From Clostridiales bacterium (GTDB taxonomy: Bacteria; Bacillota; Clostridia; Christensenellales; Aristaeellaceae), in NCBI GenBank assembly GCA_004552515.1, contig SFOF01000134.1, positions 1 through 6,078 of the forward strand: a stretch of 6,078 nucleotides of DNA, written 5' to 3'. Each line of letters begins with the position of its first letter. Within the stretch, counting starts at the first letter, position 1. A program made the translations under genes and the position numbers. The notes below the pieces were generated by a model that was not told where the DNA came from, searched no databases, and saw only the letters and a list, made by a program, of their open reading frames with translations. Positions 1 to 5,569 of this stretch are shown here, piece by piece.

Positions 1-1241
1 TTGCGCTCGCCCAGTCCCTTTTCGGTGAGCCAGTCGATGATGCTCTTCTTGGCCTCGGCGACGGTCTTGCCGTCCAGGAAGCCGGAATTGACCATCACGC
101 CGTCCCTGATGTCGGTGTAGGGCTCGCTGCTGATGTCGCCGCCGGCCACGACCTCGACCATGGGGATGCCGAACTTTTTGGCGAAGGCGTAGTCGCGTTC
201 GTCGTGGGCGGGCACGGCCATGATCGCGCCGGTGCCATAGCCCATCAGCACATAGTCGGACACCCACACGGGGATTTCCTTGCCGTTGACCGGATTGACG
301 GCCCGGAGGCCTTCGATGCGCACGCCGGTCTTGTCCTTGTTCAGCTCAGTGCGCTCAAAGTCGGATTTGCGCGCGGCGGCGGCGCGGTATTCGGCGATTT
401 CGTCATAGTTGGAAATAATATCCCGGCGCTGCTCGAGCAGAGGGTGCTCGGGCGAGATGACCATGTAGGTCGCGCCAAAGAGCGTGTCGGGGCGGGTGGT
501 ATAGACGCGCAGCTTGTCGCCGGTGGTCAGCGTGAAGTCAACCTCGGCGCCCTCGCTGCGGCCGATCCAGTTGCGCTGCTGGATCTTGACCTTTTCGATG
601 AAGTCCACGTCGTCCAGACCGTCGAGCAGCTTCTGAGCGTAGGCGGTGATTTTGAGCATCCACTGGCTCTTGACCTTGCGCACGACCTCGCTGCCGCAGC
701 GCTCGCACACGCCGTTGACGACCTCCTCGTTGGCCAGGCCGCACTTGCAGCTGGTGCACCAGTTGATGGGCATCTCCGCCTTGTAGGCCAGGCCGTGCTC
801 GAACAGCTTGAGGAAGATCCACTGCGTCCACTTGTAGTATTTGGGGTCGGTGGTGTTGATCTCGCGGGTATAGTCGAAGGAGAAGCCCAGCCGCTTGAGC
901 TGCTCGCGGAAGTGGTCGATGTTCTGTTTGGTCACGACCGCGGGATGGACGTGATTCTTGATGGCGAAGTTCTCGGTCGGCAGGCCGAACGCGTCGTAGC
1001 CGATGGGGAAGAGCACGTTATAGCCCTCCATGCGGCGCTTGCGGGCGATGATGTCCATGGCCGTGTTGGAGCGCGGATGGCCGACGTGCAGGCCCTGTCC
1101 GGAGGGATAGGGGAACTCGATCAGCGGATAGAATTTCGGCTTGGAATGATCGGCCTCGGCGTTCAGCGTGCCGGCCTCGTCCCAGTGCTTCTGCCATTTG
1201 GCTTCGATGGACGCGGGATTGTACTGAGGGATGTCCTTCAT
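1..1241 (-). CDS. leuS: Leucyl-tRNA synthetase, N-terminal part (3' end outside window)
   Basis: Cytoplasmic class I synthetase that charges tRNA-Leu with leucine using ATP. The reading frame opens at ATG 1241-1239 and stays open for 413 codons to the left edge. Seen in the translation: the HIGH-type motif HVGH (residues 52-55), YDAFGLP (82-88), a zinc-ribbon-like cysteine set (C162, C165, C179, C182), and the CP1 editing domain with TTRPDT (248-253) and GTGAIMAVPAHDERD (336-350). Asp347 matches the conserved editing aspartate of the family. The KMSKS loop, anticodon-binding domain and C-terminus lie outside the window. The start is supported by an AAGGAG ribosome binding site (1251-1256) nine bases upstream and by the family N-terminus. 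It follows a T-box leader, so it is probably induced when tRNA-Leu is uncharged. The identity is secure. The gene is divergent from the kinase gene. Confidence 0.97.
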   Translation of the reverse strand, partial: MKDIPQYNPASIEAKWQKHWDEAGTLNAEADHSKPKFYPLIEFPYPSGQGLHVGHPRSNTAMDIIARKRRMEGYNVLFPIGYDAFGLPTENFAIKNHVHPAVVTKQNIDHFREQLKRLGFSFDYTREINTTDPKYYKWTQWIFLKLFEHGLAYKAEMPINWCTSCKCGLANEEVVNGVCERCGSEVVRKVKSQWMLKITAYAQKLLDGLDDVDFIEKVKIQQRNWIGRSEGAEVDFTLTTGDKLRVYTTRPDTLFGATYMVISPEHPLLEQRRDIISNYDEIAEYRAAAARKSDFERTELNKDKTGVRIEGLRAVNPVNGKEIPVWVSDYVLMGYGTGAIMAVPAHDERDYAFAKKFGIPMVEVVAGGDISSEPYTDIRDGVMVNSGFLDGKTVAEAKKSIIDWLTEKGLGER

Positions 1242-1250
1242 GGCGATTAA

Positions 1251-1256
1251 CTCCTT
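1251..1256 (-). promoter_or_regulatory. Ribosome binding site of leuS
   Basis: The minus strand reads AAGGAG here, nine bases before ATG 1241-1239. This fixes the leuS start and lies just downstream of the leader terminator's U tract, as expected for a T-box controlled gene. Confidence 0.85.
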
Positions 1257-1261
1257 CTTGC

Positions 1262-1305
1262 AAAAAAATAAGCGGCTTCCATTCTCATCAGAGACGGAAG
1301 GCGCT
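1262..1305 (-). terminator. Leader terminator of the leuS T-box
   Basis: On the minus strand the arm AGCGCCTTCC (1305-1296) pairs with GGAAGCCGCT (1280-1271) with a single C-C mismatch. An inner TCTC/GAGA stem (1294-1291 with 1286-1283) closes a four-base loop. The hairpin is followed by TA and then seven U residues (1268-1262). Its 5' arm contains the CGUCUC segment that the antiterminator needs, so the two structures exclude each other. This is the off state when tRNA-Leu is charged. Confidence 0.9.
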
Positions 1306-1516
1306 GCCTTTCGCGGTACCACTCTTGTTGACTGCCCCTCCCGATCAACGGAAAAAAACAGTCCGCTCATCGCCCTGTAACGGGAGCACCCGCCCTTTTT
1401 GGAAGGGAAGCTCGGGAACGAGTTCGGCGGCCGCGCGCGCCGTTTTACACCGGCCAACGGCTCTCTTTCATGCTCCGCAAATCCGCCTACTGCTTTCCGT
1501 CAAAGCTCATATACAA
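1262..1516 (-). ncRNA. T-box leader, tRNA-Leu responsive, specifier CUC
   Basis: The minus strand carries the T-box core AAGAGTGGTACCGCG (1326-1312), one base from the usual AAGGGTGGTACCGCG; its UGGU (1321-1318) would pair with the tRNA acceptor end. The antiterminator is AGAG (1325-1322) with CUCU (1293-1290) and GCG (1314-1312) with CGU (1296-1294). Stem I is textbook: a kink-turn (UUUGA at 1504-1500 against GA at 1413-1412) below a specifier loop with AGUA (1491-1488) opposite GAACUCG (1425-1419). The codon is CUC (1422-1420), for leucine. GGCGG/CCGCC helices and an AGAGAG bulge with a distal loop follow. A CCCGUUA segment near 1383-1377 fits the Stem IIA/B region. The start is inferred from the promoter. 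Uncharged tRNA-Leu with anticodon GAG is the expected ligand. Confidence 0.95.
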
Positions 1517-1521
1517 GTGTT

Positions 1522-1551
1522 ATTATAGCCTTTTGAAAGCGCGTTTGTCAA
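1522..1551 (-). promoter_or_regulatory. Sigma-A promoter of the leuS leader
   Basis: The minus strand has TTGACA (1551-1546), an 18-base spacer and TATAAT (1527-1522), both boxes perfect. Transcription would begin near 1514-1516, just before Stem I of the T-box. Initiation is probably constitutive, with control exerted at termination. Confidence 0.88.
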
Positions 1552-1605
1552 TGATTTTCGCTTATCACGCCAAACTTTAATGATCGCGCGGATACGCCGG
1601 CGCAT

Positions 1606-1631
1606 ATATAAAGAATATTAAGTCTTTATAT
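1606..1631. promoter_or_regulatory. 9-bp inverted repeat upstream of the kinase gene
   Basis: ATATAAAGA (1606-1614) and TCTTTATAT (1623-1631) are perfect inverted arms around an 8-base AT-rich spacer. The centre lies about 65 bases before the predicted start of the kinase transcript and about 70 bases upstream of the leuS -35 box. No U tract follows on either strand, so it is not a terminator. It may be a regulator operator, possibly of the kinase's own response regulator. The function is inferred from position and symmetry only. Confidence 0.4.
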
Positions 1632-1647
1632 GTTCATGGCGCGCGCC

Positions 1648-1676
1648 TTGCACCTTCTCTTCGGGCGTGATACAAT
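1648..1676 (+). promoter_or_regulatory. Extended -10 promoter of the kinase gene
   Basis: TACAAT (1671-1676) is preceded by TGA, giving the extended -10 form TGnTACAAT, and lies 17 bases after a poor -35 box TTGCAC (1648-1653, only TTG matches). A transcript would start near 1683 and carry a leader of about 27 bases. A weak -35 with an extended -10 suits a gene needing modest expression or an activator. A 10-bp palindrome, GGCGCGCGCC (1638-1647), touches the -35 box. Confidence 0.6.
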
Positions 1677-1709
1677 CAAAAGGAACTATGCCTGAAGGGA
1701 GAGTGCGCC

Positions 1710-2615
1710 ATGACGCGTCCCATGCGCCGCTTTGTCAATCTGAAAAAGGCGGTGATATACACCGTCGTCATCAATATGCTGCAGATCGCCGGCTCGATCA
1801 CCGTGGCGGTCATGTCGCTCATCACCGGCGGCCACGCCTTCATCGGCCTGCCCGAGCAGGTGCTTCTGTGCACCATGACGCTGCTGGTTTCCTGGGGCGC
1901 GGTGCTGGACATCCGCGAGGCGTTTTCGGCGCGCGAGCTCGCCAGCGACGCGGATATGCTCCAGGACGCCTACGCGCAGCTCGAGGACCTGAACGGCACG
2001 CTGCGCGCCCAGCGGCACGACTTCATGAACCATTTGCAGGTGGTGTTCAGCCTGCTCGAGCTGGAGGATTATAAGGAAGCGTCCGATTACATCGAGCGCG
2101 TTTACGGCGATATTCGCCGCGTCAGCCGCACGCTCAAGACGGCGCATCCGGCCATCAACGCGCTGCTGGCCGCCAAGGTGGGCGACTGCGAGGCGCGCGG
2201 CGTTCACGTCGATTTGCAAATTGAATCCCCCTGGGCCGGGCTGCCCGTGGAGAGCTGGGAAATGTGCCGCGTGCTGGGCAATCTCATCGACAACGCCATG
2301 GACGCGATGAAGGACGCGCCTGAGCCGCGTCTGCTTATCCGGCTGAGCGAATCGGTGCAGAGCTATACCTTCGTCATCGCCAACAACGGCCCGATGATCC
2401 AGCCCTCCATTGCCGAGCGCATCTTCCAGCGCGGCTTTTCCACAAAGGGCGAGGGCCGCGGCATGGGGCTGTCCATCGTGCGCGGCATCATGGAGAGCGG
2501 CGGCGGAAGGCTGACGCTCGCCTCCGATGAGCGGGAGACGCGCTTTGAGGGCACGCTGCCCAAAACCATCGCCGCGCCGCAGGCTTTGGCCGAATCGGAG
2601 CGCGCGAGAACGTGA
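1710..2615 (+). CDS. Membrane sensor histidine kinase, Spo0B/CitA-type H box
   Basis: A 301-residue protein that likely autophosphorylates on His103 and passes phosphate to an unseen response regulator. Two hydrophobic segments (about 13-39 and 45-66) form a hairpin in the membrane with almost no external loop. A helical segment (about 72-100) leads to the H box RHDFMNHLQ (102-110), the pattern of the Spo0B-like and CitA/DcuS kinases. The ATPase domain has the N box NLIDNAMDAM (191-200), NNG (225-227), the F box IFQRGFSTK (238-246) and the G2 box GRGMGLSIV (249-257). All key residues appear intact. No PAS or extracellular ligand domain is present, so the signal may be sensed in the membrane or through a partner. 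ATG 1710 is chosen because GGGAGAG (1697-1703) lies six bases upstream. No response regulator gene adjoins it here; the ligand and target are unknown. Confidence 0.9.
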   Translation: MTRPMRRFVNLKKAVIYTVVINMLQIAGSITVAVMSLITGGHAFIGLPEQVLLCTMTLLVSWGAVLDIREAFSARELASDADMLQDAYAQLEDLNGTLRAQRHDFMNHLQVVFSLLELEDYKEASDYIERVYGDIRRVSRTLKTAHPAINALLAAKVGDCEARGVHVDLQIESPWAGLPVESWEMCRVLGNLIDNAMDAMKDAPEPRLLIRLSESVQSYTFVIANNGPMIQPSIAERIFQRGFSTKGEGRGMGLSIVRGIMESGGGRLTLASDERETRFEGTLPKTIAAPQALAESERART

Positions 2616-2620
2616 ACGCA

Positions 2621-2643
2621 CGCCCAAAACAGCGCTTTTGGCG
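2621..2643 (+). terminator. Possible weak terminator after the kinase gene
   Basis: CGCCCAAAA (2621-2629) pairs with TTTTGGCG (2636-2643) apart from one bulged C, starting five bases after the stop codon. Only a short run of three T residues follows (2649-2651), so termination would be inefficient or the hairpin may only protect the 3' end. Some readthrough into the wall-protein gene is possible. Confidence 0.4.
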
Positions 2644-2695
2644 CAGAGTTTAACAGCTGATTCGCGAAATGATTGCCTGAGTATGACGCCAAAAC

Positions 2696-2724
2696 TTGAC
2701 ATTGTAACGATTCTGTCATATAAT
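2696..2724 (+). promoter_or_regulatory. Consensus sigma-A promoter of the wall-protein gene
   Basis: TTGACA (2696-2701), a 17-base spacer and TATAAT (2719-2724) match the sigma-A consensus in both boxes and spacing. Transcription would start near 2731, giving a 5' UTR of about 93 bases. This indicates strong, largely constitutive transcription independent of the kinase gene. Confidence 0.92.
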
Positions 2725-2756
2725 ATCGGAGAGATATACCATTCAATCGGTAAAAC

Positions 2757-2788
2757 GCGCCTGCCGAAAGACCGGTTTTCGGCGGCGC
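2757..2788 (+). promoter_or_regulatory. Stable hairpin in the 5' UTR of the wall-protein gene
   Basis: GCCGAAA (2763-2769) pairs with TTTCGGC (2777-2783) around a 7-base loop. The stem extends by a U-G pair, a C-G pair and, past one bulged C (2760), GCG (2757-2759) with CGC (2786-2788). No U tract follows, so it is not a terminator. It ends 22 bases before the ribosome binding site and could affect mRNA stability or translation. I did not recognise a known riboswitch. Confidence 0.5.
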
Positions 2789-2810
2789 TGATCCAAGCGA
2801 CAAAATGAAA

Positions 2811-2815
2811 GAAGG
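2811..2815 (+). promoter_or_regulatory. Ribosome binding site deciding GTG 2824
   Basis: GAAGG lies eight bases before GTG 2824. The alternative GTG at 2815 overlaps this motif and has no purine-rich site at proper spacing. The choice changes the protein by three residues only. Confidence 0.6.
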
Positions 2816-2823
2816 TGTATTCT

Positions 2824-5457
2824 GTGAAGAACAGAAAAGCCGCGCGCATATTGTCCATACTGTTGTGCCTGGCGATGCTCCTGACTCTGCCCGTCTCGGC
2901 CGAGAGCGTTGACGGGACGTACGCAGAGCTGAAATACGGCATGAGAGATAACGACGACGTGCGTGCCATGCAGACGCGTCTGCGCGAGCTGGGCTATATG
3001 TCAGCCTATCCCTCGGGCGGCTATTTTGACGACACCGCCAAGGCCGTCGCTGATTTCCAGGCGGCTTCCGGGCTGAAGACCGACAAAAGGACGGCTTCCT
3101 CCGAAATGCTGGCGCTGCTCTTTTCCGACGAGGCGATCGCCAAGAACGGCGCCGTCACGCCCGCCGATACGCCCGCGCCCACGACCGCTCCGGCGACGGA
3201 CAGTCCCTCGCAGACCGACGCGCCGGCTCCCGCCTATTCGAAGCTGACCTACGGCACGCGCAGCAGCAGCGCTGTGCGCGCCATGCAGGATCGTCTGCGT
3301 GAGCTGGGCTATATGACCTGCGATTCGACCGGCGGATACTGGGGCGAAACGGCGAAGGCCGTCGCTGATTTCCAGGCGGCCGCCGGACTGAAGGTGGACA
3401 AAAACACCGCGTCCGCCGAGATGCAGCAGCTGCTCTTCTCGGACAAGGCGCCGGCCAAGGGCGGCAATACGCCCGCGCCCACGGAGCCCGATGCGCCCGT
3501 TGAGCCGACAACTGCGCCCTCGGCCTATACCGAGCTGCGCGCCAACACCTCGAGCGAGGCGATCCGCGCCATGCAGGCTCGTCTCAAGGCGCTGGGCTAT
3601 CTGATGGCCAATCCCAGCGGCGGCTATTATTCCGCGACGATTTCCGCCGTCGAGGCGTTCCAGAGGGCGGCGGGGCTGAAGGTTCAGGGCAAGGTGGCCA
3701 CGGTGGAGATGCAGCAGCTGCTCTTCTCCTCGTCCGCGCCCAGCGCCTATGCCGGCGCGGCTGAATACGCCGATCTGTCCTACGGGACGTCCGACAGCGA
3801 TCAGGTGCGCCTGATGCAGCGCCGCCTGAGCAATCTGGGCTATTTCAGCGGCACGGCCACCGGCAATTACTATTCCGCCACGCAGCGCGCCGTTTCGGCG
3901 TTCATGACGGCGATCGGCCTGAGCGGCAACGGCAAGACCGCGACCGCCGCGATGCTGAAGATCCTCTATTCTGCGGGCGCGCCGGCCAAGGGCGAGATAT
4001 ACAATCCCGATCCCACCGCCGCGCCGACCGCAACCCCCGCGCCGGACGAGACGACCCCCGCGCCCTCTCAGGAGCCTACGCCCACGCCGGTTCCCGTGGT
4101 TTACGGCGAGCTGAAATACGGCGTGCGCGGCAATGAGGCCGTGCGCAGTATGCAGGATCGTCTGCGCGCGCTGGGCTACATGAGCTGCGCGTCCACCGGC
4201 GGCTACTTTACGCAGACGCGCCGGGCGATTCAGGCGTTCCTCGAGGCGTGCTATATGAACGGTGACGGCCGCACGGCGACGGTGGAGATGCAGCAGCTGC
4301 TCTTCTCGGACAGAGCGCCCCAATATGGCGACAAGCTGATTACCACTTCGCCCTCGCCCGATGTAACGCCCGATCCCACCGCGTCGGTTGAACCGACCGC
4401 CGAGCCGACGCTCGCGCCCGCCGACAGCTATACCGCGCTGACCTACGGCATGTCGAAGAGCGACGCCGTTCTGGCCGCGCAGGCCCGCCTCAGGGAGCTG
4501 GGCTACATGAGCTGCGCGCCTACCGGCAACTACTATTCGCTGACCGTGGCCGCGGTGAAGGCGTTCCAGAAATACGCCTATCTGCCGGTTGACGGCAAGA
4601 CCATCAGCCCGGAGATGCAGCAGATCCTCTTCTACACGGGCGATTTGGCCAAGCTGATCGAGGAGCGCAAAAACGCTCAGAGCGACTACAGCAAGGCGCG
4701 CACCGACATCACCATGAAGATCGGCGCGACCGGCGAGCAGGTGGTCTACATGACCCGCCGGCTGAAGGAGCTGGGCTATCTCACCGGCAGCGAGACGGAC
4801 ATCTACAGCAGCTCTGTGGCTGAGGCCGTGCGCTGGTTCCAGAACTCCAACGGCCTGGACGCGGACGGCATCGCCGGCCCCGCCACGCTCAAAAAGCTCT
4901 ATTCCGACAATGTAATCGACGCGAATGGCAGCATGACCGGCAACGACGACAAGCCCGTGAAGGTGGACGGCACGCCCGTCAAGCCGGCGCTCAGCGCGGT
5001 CAAGAGCGTGGACTTCTTCTCCAGCGCGGCCGATAAGTATTTTAACCGCAAGAAGGGCACGTTCCGAGACGGCGCGTACGCCATAGTGACCGACGTGGCC
5101 ACGGGCATCAGCTATCGCGTCAAGCGCGTGGGCGGCTACAACCACACCGACGTTGAGCCGGCGACCGCCTTCGATACCTGGCAGATGTACCGCATCTACG
5201 GCGAGGAATGGGCGTGGACGCGCCACGCCGTGCTGGTGACGCTCTCCGACGGCACCACGCTGGCCGGTTCCGCCAACGGTATGCCGCACGGCGAGAGCCA
5301 CATCAGCGGCAACAACATGAACGGCCACACCTGCATCCATTTCCTCAACAGCCGCACGCACGGCTCGGACAAGGTGGACGCGGCGCATCAGTCGGCCATC
5401 AGAGCCGCGGCGAATTGCAGCGTGAGCAGCGTTCAGGCGAAGGTCAACGCGCAGTAA
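2824..5457 (+). CDS. Secreted protein with seven peptidoglycan-binding repeats and a C-terminal His/Cys domain
   Basis: An 877-residue exported protein that probably acts in the cell wall. Residues 1-26 form a signal peptide: basic KNRKAAR, a hydrophobic core, then VSA before Glu27. No lipobox or sortase signal is seen. Seven PG_binding_1-like repeats follow (about 33-104, 138-209, 235-305, 315-386, 427-498, 536-607, 629-696). Most contain a core like VRAMQxRLRELGY, then GGY, then AVxAFQ. Pro/Thr/Ala-rich linkers separate several of them, as in wall-spanning proteins. Repeat 7 is the most divergent and the closest to canonical wall-hydrolase repeats (GIAGPATLKKLY). The C-terminal domain (about 729-877) has HG (822-823), NGHTCIHF (833-840) and THG (845-847). 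The HxCIH pattern recalls the SHGCIR motif of YkuD L,D-transpeptidases, so a related transpeptidase-like activity is possible but unproven. GTG 2815 is an alternative start. The gene has its own strong promoter and lies downstream of the histidine kinase gene. Confidence 0.92.
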   Translation: MKNRKAARILSILLCLAMLLTLPVSAESVDGTYAELKYGMRDNDDVRAMQTRLRELGYMSAYPSGGYFDDTAKAVADFQAASGLKTDKRTASSEMLALLFSDEAIAKNGAVTPADTPAPTTAPATDSPSQTDAPAPAYSKLTYGTRSSSAVRAMQDRLRELGYMTCDSTGGYWGETAKAVADFQAAAGLKVDKNTASAEMQQLLFSDKAPAKGGNTPAPTEPDAPVEPTTAPSAYTELRANTSSEAIRAMQARLKALGYLMANPSGGYYSATISAVEAFQRAAGLKVQGKVATVEMQQLLFSSSAPSAYAGAAEYADLSYGTSDSDQVRLMQRRLSNLGYFSGTATGNYYSATQRAVSAFMTAIGLSGNGKTATAAMLKILYSAGAPAKGEIYNPDPTAAPTATPAPDETTPAPSQEPTPTPVPVVYGELKYGVRGNEAVRSMQDRLRALGYMSCASTGGYFTQTRRAIQAFLEACYMNGDGRTATVEMQQLLFSDRAPQYGDKLITTSPSPDVTPDPTASVEPTAEPTLAPADSYTALTYGMSKSDAVLAAQARLRELGYMSCAPTGNYYSLTVAAVKAFQKYAYLPVDGKTISPEMQQILFYTGDLAKLIEERKNAQSDYSKARTDITMKIGATGEQVVYMTRRLKELGYLTGSETDIYSSSVAEAVRWFQNSNGLDADGIAGPATLKKLYSDNVIDANGSMTGNDDKPVKVDGTPVKPALSAVKSVDFFSSAADKYFNRKKGTFRDGAYAIVTDVATGISYRVKRVGGYNHTDVEPATAFDTWQMYRIYGEEWAWTRHAVLVTLSDGTTLAGSANGMPHGESHISGNNMNGHTCIHFLNSRTHGSDKVDAAHQSAIRAAANCSVSSVQAKVNAQ
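2920..4911 (+). repeat. Seven in-frame domain repeats within the wall-protein gene
   Basis: Six repeats of 71-72 codons and a divergent seventh of about 68 codons begin near 2920, 3235, 3526, 3766, 4102, 4429 and 4708. Similarity is also visible in the DNA: repeats 1 and 2 share 26 identical bases (3040-3065 and 3355-3380), and repeats 2, 3 and 5 share a 23-base block at 3418-3440, 3706-3728 and 4285-4307. This indicates internal duplication with fairly recent copies or gene conversion. Confidence 0.85.
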
Positions 5458-5521
5458 TCGCAATCTAATCACAAACGGCGTCGCTCATTTAGTGGTGCAA
5501 CTTAGGGATACGCAATCCCGG

Positions 5522-5569
5522 AAAAATATCGGCATAGTTGGTATGTATTTACCGGCTATGCCGATTTTT
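5522..5569. terminator. Bidirectional terminator between convergent genes
   Basis: ATCGGCATAG (5528-5537) pairs with CTATGCCGAT (5556-5565). Two U-G pairs and GGTA/TACC (5540-5543 with 5550-5553) extend this to a 16-bp stem with a 6-base loop. Five T residues end at 5569 on the plus strand, and five A residues (5522-5526) give the U tract on the minus strand. It can stop both the wall-protein transcript and the recombinase transcript. The recombinase stop codon (5556-5558) lies inside the stem, so the hairpin probably belongs to the mobile element. Confidence 0.88.

Noticed and set aside
204..1250. Plus-strand open frame of 348 codons
   Set aside because: It lies opposite leuS, which has clear synthetase motifs. 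The translation is rich in Val, Gly, Ala and His with no recognisable domain, as expected for an antisense shadow in GC-rich DNA.
1325..1528. Plus-strand open frame of 67 codons
   Set aside because: It is antisense to the T-box leader, has no ribosome site, and its sequence is explained by the RNA structure.
2757..2788. 5' UTR hairpin as a transcription terminator or a c-di-GMP riboswitch
   Set aside because: No U tract follows the stem, and I could not find the conserved core bases of the c-di-GMP class I riboswitch.
1686..2969. Minus-strand open frame of 427 codons
   Set aside because: It runs through the kinase gene, the intergenic promoter and the start of the wall-protein gene on the other strand. 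Its composition is that of a shadow frame and it has no domain.
2920..4911. Periodic repeats as a CRISPR array
   Set aside because: The repeats are about 70 codons long, in frame, diverged, and encode recognisable wall-binding domains.
3001..5472. Minus-strand open frame of 823 codons
   Set aside because: It is long only because the wall-protein codons are GC-rich and repetitive. The Arg/Gly/His-rich translation has no recognisable fold and mirrors the repeats of the plus-strand gene.
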